Below, in pieces: positions 18,090 to 26,876 of a DNA stretch of 64,000 nt; position 1 is the first letter of the stretch; every line of letters starts with the position of its first letter. Made by a program: the position numbers and the translations under genes. Below the pieces are notes generated by a model. That model saw only the letters and a list, made by a program, of their open reading frames with translations. It made no database searches and was not told the origin of the DNA. The stretch covers positions 832,001 through 896,000 of the forward strand of contig NC_013159.1 in the NCBI RefSeq assembly GCF_000023865.1, in the 5' to 3' direction. Source of the DNA: Saccharomonospora viridis DSM 43017. Lineage in GTDB: Bacteria > Actinomycetota > Actinomycetes > Mycobacteriales > Pseudonocardiaceae.

Positions 18090-18908
18090 GTGGCGGTGCC
18101 CCAGCAAGCAGCGGACTCGGGTGGTCCGGACAGCCCTGTTCTGCCCAACATCGCTCGCATCAGGAACTTCTGGCTGAACGGCAGTCGGCACAACGACGAC
18201 GACCGGGAGATGGCCCAGCGGATCGAGCTGTGTGGGCCGCACATCCCGTATCTCGTCAGAGCGCAACGATCGCTCGTCCGACGCCAGGTCCGCTACCTCG
18301 TCACCCACGGCATCACCCAGTTCCTCGACCTCGGTTCGGGGCTGCCCGAATCCGACTACGTGCACCACGTGGCCCAAAGACTCGATCCGACGTGCCGGGT
18401 CGTGTACGTGGATGTGGACGCCTCGATCGAGACCGACAGCAAGGAGTTGGTGGCGGGCGCCGACAACACGGCCTTCGTGGTGGCGGACTGCCGTGATGTC
18501 GACGGCGTGCTCGAGCACCCCGAGGTACGCGTGATATGCGACACCTCGCGGCCGTTCGCGGTGCTGATGACCGAGCTGTTGCTGCACATCCCCGACGAGG
18601 AGGACCCCGCCGGGCTCGTGGCGTCGTACGTCGACGCCATGCCGTCGGGCAGCTACCTGGCGATCTCGCATTTCGGCGAGGACGACCGGGTGTTGGAGGG
18701 TTTCCAGATCTTCGAGGGCCTGCGCTTCGGCCGGTTCCCCGCCGTGAGTCTGCGCTCCCGGGAACAGGTGGAGAAGCTGTTCGCCGGACTCGCCCTCGTC
18801 GACCCCGGCGTGGTGCCGGTGCCGCTGTGGCGTCCCGAACCCGACGACGAGGTACTGCGCAACCCGAGCGAGGTGCGCATGTACACGGGCCTGGGGCGCA
18901 AGGACTGA
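18090..18908 (+). CDS. DUF574 SAM-dependent methyltransferase
   Basis: A 272-residue protein of the actinobacterial Methyltransf_19 (DUF574) family. It begins with the family hallmark PNIARIRNFWLNGSRHN, then LDLGSGLPES for S-adenosylmethionine and YVDVDASIE for the ribose. The family has hundreds of paralogues in Streptomyces-like bacteria, near regulatory or secondary-metabolism genes, with no proven substrate. The start is GTG 18090 with a GAGGAGG ribosome-binding site. It is convergent with the UbiA gene of the terpene block and not obviously part of that operon. Confidence 0.88.
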   Translation: MAVPQQAADSGGPDSPVLPNIARIRNFWLNGSRHNDDDREMAQRIELCGPHIPYLVRAQRSLVRRQVRYLVTHGITQFLDLGSGLPESDYVHHVAQRLDPTCRVVYVDVDASIETDSKELVAGADNTAFVVADCRDVDGVLEHPEVRVICDTSRPFAVLMTELLLHIPDEEDPAGLVASYVDAMPSGSYLAISHFGEDDRVLEGFQIFEGLRFGRFPAVSLRSREQVEKLFAGLALVDPGVVPVPLWRPEPDDEVLRNPSEVRMYTGLGRKD

Positions 18909-18925
18909 TCCGGAGGACCCCGGAC

Positions 18926-19834
18926 TCAGCCCGTCGCCAATCCCACTCCGACGAGGAGGACGTCGGCCGCGAGCACCACCGGCATGACCGTCGTCCGGAG
19001 TCGGGTGGAACTCGTCGGACGTCTCACCCGCACCCGCCGCAGCAGTGCCACCACCGTTCCGGTGAACACCACGTGTCCGCCCGCGCCCACGAGGGCCGCC
19101 ACCGGACCCCCGTACCACCACAGGCCCCACGACAGCGCGAACACCCCGGCGCACAGGAGCAGGCACGCCAGGGCGAGTGCGCGTACGGCACCGTGCCGCA
19201 CGCTCGTCGTGCGCTGGCCCGCGGCGGCGTCGGCCTCGCGGTCGGGAACCGACCACCACACCACGCGTCCCGTGGCCAGCAGCGTCAACCCCCCGAACGT
19301 GAGCACGGCCTCCGGTGGGAGGTCGGCGCGCACGGCCGCATGGGCGGTGACGAACGGCAGTGCGATGACCCCGCACGCGAACACCGCCGCGCCGGGCAGA
19401 CCACGCGACTTCCACCGCATCGGCTCGACGTTGTAGAGCACGTGGGCCGCGACGGTGCCCGCGGCCGCCAGGGCCACGAGCCAGTGCCCCGTCCAGACCG
19501 AGACGGCGACCGCGAGCGAGCCACCGAGGACGAACTCGGCCGTCACCAGCCGGAGGCCGTCTCGACCACCCAGCTTCAGCACCGCGTTCGCCAGTCGTCC
19601 GCGTTCGGGGTGTCGGGCGTCGCTGTCGAGGTCGGCGACGGCGTTCAACACCAGCCCCGCCTCCATGAGCACGATGTTCGCGACCACGGCCAGCAGCACC
19701 GGCCAGGCCACCAGCTCGGTGGGCGCGGCCACCGCGAAACATGCGCCCCACAACGCCTGGCACACGGTGTTGACCCAGAACGGGAACTCCAACCGGTGTA
19801 CGGCGGCGAGTTCCCGGGCCGTCAGTCGCGGCAT
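18926..19834 (-). CDS. UbiA-family prenyltransferase or terpene cyclase
   Basis: A 302-residue polytopic membrane protein of the UbiA superfamily with about eight or nine hydrophobic segments. The first aspartate-rich motif is NAVADLDSD (Asn64, Asp68, Asp72) and the second is VPDREADAAAG. Both would hold Mg-diphosphate, so a prenyl diphosphate is the likely substrate. It is the last gene of the block with a P450 and a class II diterpene cyclase; its ATG lies inside the P450's last codons, showing translational coupling. It could prenylate an acceptor or act as a UbiA-type class I terpene cyclase. The acceptor is unknown. Confidence 0.85.
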   Translation of the reverse strand: MPRLTARELAAVHRLEFPFWVNTVCQALWGACFAVAAPTELVAWPVLLAVVANIVLMEAGLVLNAVADLDSDARHPERGRLANAVLKLGGRDGLRLVTAEFVLGGSLAVAVSVWTGHWLVALAAAGTVAAHVLYNVEPMRWKSRGLPGAAVFACGVIALPFVTAHAAVRADLPPEAVLTFGGLTLLATGRVVWWSVPDREADAAAGQRTTSVRHGAVRALALACLLLCAGVFALSWGLWWYGGPVAALVGAGGHVVFTGTVVALLRRVRVRRPTSSTRLRTTVMPVVLAADVLLVGVGLATG

Positions 19835-21072
19835 GCCGTCACCCGCATGCGAAGCCGCGCCGACGGTGCCATCGCGTGGCCCCGAAGCTGCAACGTCCCG
19901 GCACGCGGGTTCACGCATCGCCATTCCCTGCGCCGCAGCACCGCGGCCGTGATCATGCGCAGCTCCAACAGCGCGAGCTGGCTACCCAGACACCGCCTGC
20001 TCCCCCCGCCGAACGGCAGGTAGTGCGCCGGCCCGTACTTGCGGCCGAGGAATCGGTGGGGGTCGAACCGCAGCGCGTCGGCGAACACGTCGTCCTGGCG
20101 GTGGGCCAGGTAGATGCTGGTGGTCAACGTGGTGCCCGCCGGCAGGGTCCGGCCGAGCAGTCGGGCCTCGCAGCGCAGCCTGCGGTTCTCCGCCACCGTC
20201 ACCGGTGGGGCCAGGCGCAGCGCCTCCGAGATCACGGCGCTCAGCAGTGGCACGGCGGAGGCCGGTGGGGCGTCCTCGCTGGTCGCGTCCAGCTCGTCGA
20301 GGACGTCCCGGCGCAACGATTCGTCGCGGGCGAGCCAGTACAGTGTCCAGGCGGCGGCCGACGCCGTGGTCTCGTGGCCGGCGAACAACAACGACACGAT
20401 CTGGTCGCGTAGGTCGTCGTCGGTCAGTTCGGCCAGCGGGCCTTCCGCATGCAGCAGGAGCGACGCCAACGTCGGCGGGTCCGATCGCCGTGTCGTCCTG
20501 GCCCACGACACCAGCGCCGCGTCCAGTTCGGCGTCGGACCTCGGCAGCCCTCCGCGGAGGAAGCGATAGGCCAGCGTGCGGTGCCGCGAGCCGAGCGCGT
20601 CGTCGATCCAGGAGGTGAAGTCGTCCAGGATCGACTCGGTGTGTCGGTCGAGTTCGCCCAGTACCAGGCGGCCGATGATGCGCAGGGCCAGCCGCCGCGT
20701 CCAGTCGGCGAGCGCGACGGTCTGTCCCGGACGCAACGCCTCCACCTCGGCGTGCACGGTGTCGGCGATCAAGCCCTCGTAGGCCGACAGGCGGCGACCG
20801 CGCAGTGGTGGGCCGAGCAGCTTGCGATAGGCGGTGTGCCGGGGACCGTCCACCCACAGCAGCGAGTGCGTGCCGAACAACGGTCGCAGGCTCCGACTGC
20901 CGGGGTGGTCCAACTCGGCGTCCGACCGGAACAGCCACTCGATGACCTCCGGATGCCACACGAGCAGTTTCGGTGGGTCGGACGCCAGCTCCACGTGGCG
21001 TCGGGGATCGGTGCGATGGGCATCGAGGAACGGCAGCGTGCGCAGCGCCATCCGCAACTCGGTGCGGTTCAT
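19822..21072 (-). CDS. Cytochrome P450
   Basis: A 416-residue soluble bacterial P450. The I-helix oxygen motif is LFAGHETTASA, the K-helix is ExxR in SEALR, and the heme loop is FGGGSRRCLGSQLA with the cysteine thiolate ligand near residue 360. The start ATG 21072 overlaps the diterpene cyclase stop by one base. Given the operon (class II diterpene cyclase upstream, UbiA enzyme downstream), hydroxylation or oxidation of a terpenoid is the most reasonable job. Electron-transfer partners are not encoded in the window. Confidence 0.93.
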   Translation of the reverse strand: MNRTELRMALRTLPFLDAHRTDPRRHVELASDPPKLLVWHPEVIEWLFRSDAELDHPGSRSLRPLFGTHSLLWVDGPRHTAYRKLLGPPLRGRRLSAYEGLIADTVHAEVEALRPGQTVALADWTRRLALRIIGRLVLGELDRHTESILDDFTSWIDDALGSRHRTLAYRFLRGGLPRSDAELDAALVSWARTTRRSDPPTLASLLLHAEGPLAELTDDDLRDQIVSLLFAGHETTASAAAWTLYWLARDESLRRDVLDELDATSEDAPPASAVPLLSAVISEALRLAPPVTVAENRRLRCEARLLGRTLPAGTTLTTSIYLAHRQDDVFADALRFDPHRFLGRKYGPAHYLPFGGGSRRCLGSQLALLELRMITAAVLRRREWRCVNPRAGTLQLRGHAMAPSARLRMRVTACRD

Positions 21073-22676
21073 CAGGCCCCCGTCGTGGTGAGCGTGTCGT
21101 CGGCCAACAGCGGCGCGGTCCGTGGATCGGTGTGCGCGACGTACAAGGCGGCGAGGATCTCGGTGCGCACGATCCGGGTCGGCGTGTAGATGTCCTTGTC
21201 GTGCCACAGCGGTGGGTGCGGCGTCTCGTCCGACGCCCGGTGCAGCAGGGCCGTCACCCCGCGCGCCGCGGCCCGCGCGAGGACCTCGTTGTCCGGGTCC
21301 CCCGCCTGCAGCAGCAACCGCACGGCGTAGGCGGTCTCCTCCCGGGTGCCGAACCAACGGCCCCACATCCCCCCGTCGCGTTCGGTGGTCAACACCCAGT
21401 CCACGGCCCGGTCGACGGCGGGTCGAGCCTCGTCGCCTCCGTGGCGGGCGAGCGCGATGGCGCAGCAGAGGGTCGCGTAGTACGGCGACGCGTGCCATTT
21501 GTCCGACCAGCTGCCGTCCGGTTCCTGGTGGTCGACCAGCCAGCGCACCACGGTGGTCAGGCTGTCGACGCAGCGCTGCCGGGTCTCGTCGGTGAGCACC
21601 GCCGAACCGGCGGGTGTGGACAACAGAGCGCCCAACGCCTGGACCACGTGGGCGTTCGCGCTCGTCGAGGACGTTCGTTCCTCCGGATAGCAGAAGAAGT
21701 GATCGCCTCGGTCGAACTGCCACAGCAGTTCGGGGGAGCGGGGTTTGCCCACCAGCGCCAGGGCGAGTAACGCGGTGGAGGTGTCGTCGACGTCGGGAGG
21801 CAGGCCGAGACCTCCACCGGCCCCTTCCTCGCCCAGGGCATCGTGCAGACCGCGCGCGAGACCGTCCAGCACCGATTGCGGCGCTGTCAGGGGAACCCCC
21901 GCCTCGACCAGTGTGGACAGGATCCACGACCGTTCGAAGACCGTCAGTGGTGCCGCCAGGGGGACACCGCCGTCGTCACGGTGGACCGACAGCAGGTACC
22001 CCACTGCGGGATGGTGTCCTTCACGTACGGCGTCGTCGCCGAGCCAGGCGGCCGTGGCGGCGGGGGAGCAGCCGACGATCCGGCCGTCGACGGGTTCCAC
22101 GAAGGCGGCGCCTCGGGCGGGTTCGCCGAAAAGCTCCAGGGAGTGCAGCAGTTTCTCCGGTAGCGCGTGGCCTTGGGCCAGGGCGTCGCGGATGGAGTCG
22201 AGCAGGTCGGCCCGCGTGCCCTCGGGTACGGGCAGCGGGTTTCGGCCGAGTCGTGCCAGATGGTCGTTGATGTCGGAGACCAACGCGGGGACCATGACTT
22301 CGACGGCCACGGTGTCCGGCAGGGTCGTGATCTCGCTCAGCCTCCGGGACAACGCCTCGACACCGCGGTCGGCGGCGGAGGCCACGGCGGATTGGGCGGT
22401 GGGCCGGCACCTTTCGGTGAGCAGTGCCTCGGTGGCGCTGAGGGTGGAGACCAGGTCGTAGTCCCCGGGGCCGCCCCAGCGGCCGTCCGCTCGTTGGGTG
22501 CGCAGCAGATAACGCACACGTTTTTCGTGTCCCGGCAGTGAGGGGACCAGGGTGACGAGGCGGCCGGTTTCGTAGACGGACGATTCGAACTGTCCGTTCG
22601 GATCGTCTGCCATGTCGGTCAGTAGGCTTCGTACCGTCTCACCCGTACGGTCCAACCAGGACATACGCGGCGTCAT
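21072..22676 (-). CDS. Class II diterpene cyclase (DXDD type)
   Basis: A 534-residue all-helical protein of the class II terpene cyclase family. The protonating DXDD motif is DVDD at 295-298 (LPPDVDDTS). A QEPDGSWSDKWHASPYY block near residue 385 matches the conserved aromatic lining. There is no DDXXD or NSE motif, so it cyclises a prenyl diphosphate without removing the diphosphate, as in copalyl or halimadienyl diphosphate synthases. The start ATG 22676 has GAGGAG eight bases upstream. It leads a tightly packed operon with the P450 and UbiA genes. GGPP as substrate is inferred from length and homology; no GGPP synthase is nearby. Confidence 0.88.
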   Translation of the reverse strand: MTPRMSWLDRTGETVRSLLTDMADDPNGQFESSVYETGRLVTLVPSLPGHEKRVRYLLRTQRADGRWGGPGDYDLVSTLSATEALLTERCRPTAQSAVASAADRGVEALSRRLSEITTLPDTVAVEVMVPALVSDINDHLARLGRNPLPVPEGTRADLLDSIRDALAQGHALPEKLLHSLELFGEPARGAAFVEPVDGRIVGCSPAATAAWLGDDAVREGHHPAVGYLLSVHRDDGGVPLAAPLTVFERSWILSTLVEAGVPLTAPQSVLDGLARGLHDALGEEGAGGGLGLPPDVDDTSTALLALALVGKPRSPELLWQFDRGDHFFCYPEERTSSTSANAHVVQALGALLSTPAGSAVLTDETRQRCVDSLTTVVRWLVDHQEPDGSWSDKWHASPYYATLCCAIALARHGGDEARPAVDRAVDWVLTTERDGGMWGRWFGTREETAYAVRLLLQAGDPDNEVLARAAARGVTALLHRASDETPHPPLWHDKDIYTPTRIVRTEILAALYVAHTDPRTAPLLADDTLTTTGA

Positions 22677-22834
22677 ATGCAGCACTCCTCGGCGGCCACG
22701 ACGGCTCAATTGCCATGATCAAGTAGTCGATCGACCACCGAAAGTAGCACCGAATGTCATCGGGTGGAATGATCTTGGTCCGATCGGAGCAGTGCGGTTG
22801 AGGCGACGTGCGGACCGAGCCGGACCGAGGGGAT

Positions 22835-24178
22835 TCACACGCCCCAGTCCGGACGCATCGGCATCGACGCCTCACCGCTTGCCGGGGTCTTCACCCCCAG
22901 GACCTGATGCAACTCGATCCGGCGTCGCTCGAACGACAACCGGGAGGCGGCCATGTAGAGCGCCCAGACCCGGGCTCGGCGGACCCCGGCCTCACCGGCG
23001 GCCTCGGTCCAGTGCGCGTCGAGGTTCGCGCACCACGCGGCCAACGTCCGCGCGTAGTGCTCCCGCAGGTTCTCCGAGTGGCGCACTTCGAAGCCGTTGT
23101 CCTGCATGGCGGAGACGATGGTGCCCACGGCCTCGAGCTCGCCGTCGGGGAAGACGTAGCGGTCGATGAACGGGCCCGTCCGGTTCCTCTCCCGGGTGGT
23201 CGGACGGGTGATGCTGTGGTTGAGCAGCCTGCCGCCGTCTCGCAACCTGGCCGCGAGGAACCGGAAGTAACCCGGCAGATTGCGGGCGCCGACATGCTCG
23301 GTGAGACCGATCGAGGACACGGCGTCGAAACCGGTCTCGCTGACGTTCCGGTAGTCGTCGTGCCGTATCTCCGCGCGGTCGGACAGGCCACGCCGCCGCA
23401 GTTCCTCCTCGGCCCATTCGGCCTGTGCCCGGGACAACGTCACGCCCACGGCACGGACTCCGTAGTGCTCGACGGCATGCGCCACCATGCCACCCCAACC
23501 ACAGCCGACGTCGAGCAGTCGCATCCCCGGTCGCAGGCCCAGCTTGCGGCACACCAGGTCGAACTTGTGGTACTGCGCCTGTTCGAGGTCGGCGTCGGCG
23601 GTGGGGTAACACGCGCACGTGTAGGCCATCGACGGCCCCAACACCAGTTCGTAGAACCGGTTGGACACGTCGTAGTGCCGCGAGATCGCCATGCTGTCGC
23701 GGCCCTTCGAATGCCGTATTCCGTGCAGGGCCCGCCGCAACCTGCTCGGGGCCTCCTCAGGCGGGACCGGCAACCAGCGCAGGTGCCGTGGGCCCAGTTC
23801 CCGCAGGATCGCCAGTCGTTCGGCGGTGCTCAACCGCTCCACCACGGCCGTCAGCGCTCGGATCACGTCGTACACGCCGCCCACGACGTCGAGGTGCCCG
23901 GTGACGTAGGCGCGGGCGAGGCCGAGTTCACCCGGCGCCGAGAGCAGGTAACCGAGAGCGGCGGGGGACCGTATCTCGATGCGCAGCGGTGCCGACGGAT
24001 TGCCCGCCACGCTGCCGTCGTAGGCGGTGATCGCCACCGGGTCTTCGGGGTCGAGGAAGCGGGCGAGTGGGGTGCAGACACCGCTCACCGGTGACGGGCT
24101 CACCGAGCCGGGCCTGCCGTTCCCCGTCTTCGGTGAAGCGGTCGATGCGTTCGCGATGTCGGACGTCGAGCTGCTCAC
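22835..24178 (-). CDS. tmsB: Fatty acid C10-methyltransferase, cyclopropane synthase family
   Basis: A 447-residue cyclopropane-fatty-acid-synthase-like methyltransferase. The S-adenosylmethionine motif is LLDVGCGWGGM, and family blocks include SRHYDVSNRFYELVLGPSMAYTCACY and SSIGLTEHVG. It is encoded 36 bases behind an FAD oxidase; this pairing is the TmsA/TmsB (BfaA/BfaB) system that converts oleoyl chains to 10-methylene and then 10-methyl (tuberculostearic) acids. The methyl transfer to the membrane-lipid double bond is this protein's step. The long N-terminus of about 90 residues before the core is normal. The assignment relies on the pair. Confidence 0.82.
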   Translation of the reverse strand: MSSSTSDIANASTASPKTGNGRPGSVSPSPVSGVCTPLARFLDPEDPVAITAYDGSVAGNPSAPLRIEIRSPAALGYLLSAPGELGLARAYVTGHLDVVGGVYDVIRALTAVVERLSTAERLAILRELGPRHLRWLPVPPEEAPSRLRRALHGIRHSKGRDSMAISRHYDVSNRFYELVLGPSMAYTCACYPTADADLEQAQYHKFDLVCRKLGLRPGMRLLDVGCGWGGMVAHAVEHYGVRAVGVTLSRAQAEWAEEELRRRGLSDRAEIRHDDYRNVSETGFDAVSSIGLTEHVGARNLPGYFRFLAARLRDGGRLLNHSITRPTTRERNRTGPFIDRYVFPDGELEAVGTIVSAMQDNGFEVRHSENLREHYARTLAAWCANLDAHWTEAAGEAGVRRARVWALYMAASRLSFERRRIELHQVLGVKTPASGEASMPMRPDWGV

Positions 24179-24214
24179 CTGACTCCACTCCCTCCGAGAC
24201 GCCGATTCCAGGGT

Positions 24215-25654
24215 TCATTCGGCCTTGACGCACTTGCTGTAGAGGTCCAGCAGCCGGCCTTGCGGGTCGTAGCGGTGCTTGAGGCGTTCGTATGCCGGGC
24301 CGTTGTACAGCCGCCAGAAGGTCCGCTCGTCGTAGAAGGCCTCCGAGTACAGCGACTTACGCCCACCGAGCTCGGTCACCTTCTGCTCGACCAGCCGGTT
24401 GCGCGCATCATGTCCCCGGCCGGGCAGCACGGGAAGCGTTCCCCAGAAACCGAAGTTCACGTACAACGTGTGTGGGTCCAATTCGTACAACGGCCATTGC
24501 CGGTCGGGGTGCCGCTGCCGCACCGGGCAGATCCACACCGGACTGAGCGGGACCTCACGGTGCAGGAAGTCCAGGAAATCGGCAGCGGCGTCGACGGGCA
24601 CCTCGATGTCCTGGATCACCGCTTCGCGCTGAGGTCTGCCCAGCAGACGGTTCACGCGTCGGGACACGCCGTGCCTGCGGTCGAAGGCGACGATCTTCCA
24701 ATAGTTGTCCGAACGCAGTCGGTCCGGTCCCAGCAACAGGCGGACCAACCGGTGCTGGACCCCGAGCGCACGGGAGCACCAGAACCAGTCGGTGTCCCAG
24801 CGCCACAGGTAGTCCCTGGTGTGCAGGTAGTCGATGTCCCGCTCGCGGATGGAGGTGTAGTAGACGTCCAGCCACGTGTAGTCACTCGTGGCGGGGGCCT
24901 CGTCGGTGAACGTGCCCAACGTCAGGTACAGCTCGTCGGGACCGAAGACGGTCCCGTCGACGAAGTCCGCGTCGCCCTCGGCGCAGTGCCGCGCCAGTTC
25001 GGCGAAGTAGGTGCGCGGATCGCTGTGCCGCAGATGCCGCAGCCGCACGTAGGGCCGTACGGGCTCCAGTTCGACGAGCAGTCGCAGCGCGTAGCCGAGC
25101 GTGCCGTAGGAGTTGGGGAAGCCGAAGAACAGCTCGGAGTGTTCGTTGCTCGGACGTGCGAGCACCACCTCGCCGTCGCCGGTGAGGATCTCCATCTCCA
25201 GCACCGACTCGTGGGGCATGCCGTTGCGGAACGACGACGACTCGATGCCGAGACCGGTCACGGCCCCACCCACGGTGATCGTCTTCAGCTGCGGGACCAC
25301 CAGTGGCATCAGGCCGTGGGGCAGGGTCGCGTCGACGAGCTGCTCGTAGGTGACCATGCCCTCCACGTCGGCGGTACGGGCCACCGGGTCGACGTCGAGT
25401 ACGTGGGTCAAAGACGAGACGTCCAGGCCCGGCGACGTCGTCCGGGTCCTGGGACGGAACAGGTTGGAGGTCCGCTTGGCCAGCCGGATCGGCGTGTCGG
25501 GCGGTTGCGCGTCCCATTGTGTACGCAGCGCCGCCACCCGGTCCGCATGGGTGTTCGGTGGGGCTTCCGAGACGTTGGCCGAGGGATCGCCCGGCCGGGA
25601 ACGCGGTGTGGCGTCCGCGGGGGGATTCGACGCTGACCGGTTGTCCAGCACCAT
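24215..25654 (-). CDS. tmsA: FAD-dependent oxidoreductase for 10-methyl fatty acid synthesis
   Basis: A 479-residue FAD_binding_4-type flavoprotein. FAD-binding blocks are RTADVEGMVTYEQLVDATLPHGLMPLVVP and TVGGAVTGLGIESSSF, then GFPNSYGTLGYAL. The C-terminal half is of the DHCR24/Rv0449c type. With the adjacent cyclopropane-synthase-like gene it matches TmsA/BfaA, which reduces the 10-methylene intermediate to the 10-methyl chain. The upstream MerR gene is 52 bases away on the same strand, suggesting a merR-tmsA-tmsB transcript. Confidence 0.82.
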   Translation of the reverse strand: MVLDNRSASNPPADATPRSRPGDPSANVSEAPPNTHADRVAALRTQWDAQPPDTPIRLAKRTSNLFRPRTRTTSPGLDVSSLTHVLDVDPVARTADVEGMVTYEQLVDATLPHGLMPLVVPQLKTITVGGAVTGLGIESSSFRNGMPHESVLEMEILTGDGEVVLARPSNEHSELFFGFPNSYGTLGYALRLLVELEPVRPYVRLRHLRHSDPRTYFAELARHCAEGDADFVDGTVFGPDELYLTLGTFTDEAPATSDYTWLDVYYTSIRERDIDYLHTRDYLWRWDTDWFWCSRALGVQHRLVRLLLGPDRLRSDNYWKIVAFDRRHGVSRRVNRLLGRPQREAVIQDIEVPVDAAADFLDFLHREVPLSPVWICPVRQRHPDRQWPLYELDPHTLYVNFGFWGTLPVLPGRGHDARNRLVEQKVTELGGRKSLYSEAFYDERTFWRLYNGPAYERLKHRYDPQGRLLDLYSKCVKAE

Positions 25655-25706
25655 GCCTTCGATGGTCGCCCTCGTGCGCGGGCGATGCCATGCGAGCGGC
25701 CGGCAT

Positions 25707-26072
25707 TCACTCCGTGCTGTCGCCGGTTGGTCCTTCCGAGTGGTCGTCCGGGTCGACGTCGTCCCCGAGCTCCCTCAGGCGTTCCTTGAGCCGGGCGATC
25801 TCGGCCTTCGCCTCGGTCAGCTCCGTCTCCAGGCGCAGGATGCGCTGCGCGGAGGTGAGTGTGTGCCCCTCGTCGAACAACTCCCGTAGCCGACTCGCGA
25901 CGCTGAGTTGGTAGCGGGAGTAACGGCGATGGCCACCACTCGACCGCTGCGGCGTGACGACGCCGGCGTTGTCGAGGCTGCGCAGGAACGGTTGTTCCAC
26001 GCCGAGCAGTTCGGCGGCCTGCCCGGTGCTGAAGGCAGGGTAATGCTCGTCATCGAGCTTCCGCAGGTTCAT
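25707..26072 (-). CDS. MerR-family transcriptional regulator
   Basis: A 121-residue regulator with an N-terminal MerR winged helix (FSTGQAAELLGVEQPFLRSLDNAGVVTPQRSSGGHRRYSRYQL) and a coiled-coil dimerisation helix from residue 68 on (ILRLETELTEAKAEIARLKERLREL). The tail is short and acidic with no effector-domain cysteines, so the signal is unknown. It resembles small HspR- or MlrA-like actinobacterial MerR proteins. It heads the minus-strand lipid and terpene block and is divergent from the gene at 26208, with which it shares a 135-base promoter region. Confidence 0.88.
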   Translation of the reverse strand: MNLRKLDDEHYPAFSTGQAAELLGVEQPFLRSLDNAGVVTPQRSSGGHRRYSRYQLSVASRLRELFDEGHTLTSAQRILRLETELTEAKAEIARLKERLRELGDDVDPDDHSEGPTGDSTE

Positions 26073-26133
26073 CGCGGCATGCTCCCAGCAACGTAGTCCG
26101 ACACTATCCCTACAGTTTAACTAGCGTGTTCAG

Positions 26134-26162
26134 TTGACCCAATCTCTACTGGCCGATATAAA
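26134..26162 (+). promoter_or_regulatory. Sigma-70-type promoter, TTGACC-N17-TATAAA
   Basis: TTGACC at 26134-26139 and TATAAA at 26157-26162 are separated by exactly 17 bases, close to the ideal housekeeping promoter and unusual for such a GC-rich genome. Transcription would start near 26169 and give a leader of about 40-55 bases for the gene at 26208. AGTT-T-AACT just upstream (26115-26123) is a small palindrome that the neighbouring MerR protein could use. Confidence 0.75.
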
Positions 26163-26207
26163 TTTTATGCAGATCGGCAGCTAAGTAACCGAAAACGCTC
26201 AGTAGAA

Positions 26208-26648
26208 GTGGGTGACACTGTCGTGACTGTTTTGGACAACCGCGTGCCCGAGACATCCCTTTCCTCCGACTCCTCGCCGTTCGCGGAAGTCATGGAAAGG
26301 GCTGAGGAAGGGTTCCGGCGTGCCTGCACGGCTCTCGCCCGGCACAGCGGTGACGTCCATTCCCTGCGTGCGGCTGTCCGCAGCGCGGCACGATTGACGA
26401 AGACACTCGCGATCACGGTGGACAGCATCGCAGGCCACGCACCCCGCTCCGTGGGGCAGTCGGAAGTAGCAGCTGACCTCGTCGCCGACCTCAAAGCCCT
26501 ACGTAACTGCCTCGCCACGGGTGCCGCTGTGATCGACCCCGCGCTCGACGACCTGCAACATCTCTCCGGCCGACACGACGCCGACGCAGAGTTCGCCCGG
26601 CGCTACCAGGAATGGGCCTCCGCCACGGAGCCGGTGCGCCGCCCCTGA
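26208..26648 (+). CDS. Conserved hypothetical helical protein
   Basis: A 146-residue soluble protein predicted to be mostly helical, with long amphipathic stretches such as FAEVMERAEEGFRRACTALARH and DLVADLKALRNCLATGAAV. No enzymatic motif or membrane segment is visible. GTG 26208 is the first start after a strong promoter; GTG 26223 (VTVLDNRV) is an alternative, and neither has a clear ribosome-binding site. It is followed by two hairpins, so it should be a single-gene transcript. I do not recognise the family. Confidence 0.65.
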   Translation: MGDTVVTVLDNRVPETSLSSDSSPFAEVMERAEEGFRRACTALARHSGDVHSLRAAVRSAARLTKTLAITVDSIAGHAPRSVGQSEVAADLVADLKALRNCLATGAAVIDPALDDLQHLSGRHDADAEFARRYQEWASATEPVRRP

Positions 26649-26660
26649 TCTGATCCCCCT

Positions 26661-26696
26661 CCCACGGTTCTCGTGGGTTCCATGACCGCGGTCATG
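26661..26696 (+). terminator. Twin hairpins after the 26208 gene
   Basis: CCCACG (26661-26666) pairs with CGTGGG (26672-26677), followed closely by the perfect 16-base palindrome CATGACCGCGGTCATG (26681-26696). Both begin within 50 bases of the stop at 26648. There is no long T-run; a factor-aided terminator is likely. Confidence 0.5.
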
Positions 26697-26876
26697 TGAT
26701 CGCGTACCTCAAGTAGCACGCCACAGGATGACATCCGGTCGCGCATCGCTGTCCCGAGGTCGTCTCGAACCCGCCCGAATCGATTCTCCACCCGGGACGG
26801 CGTTCGCCGGGTTTTCCGTCTCCTCCGCCGGGTATATCAGCAAGATCATCCACTTGCGACGTGAGAGGAGCGAGCG

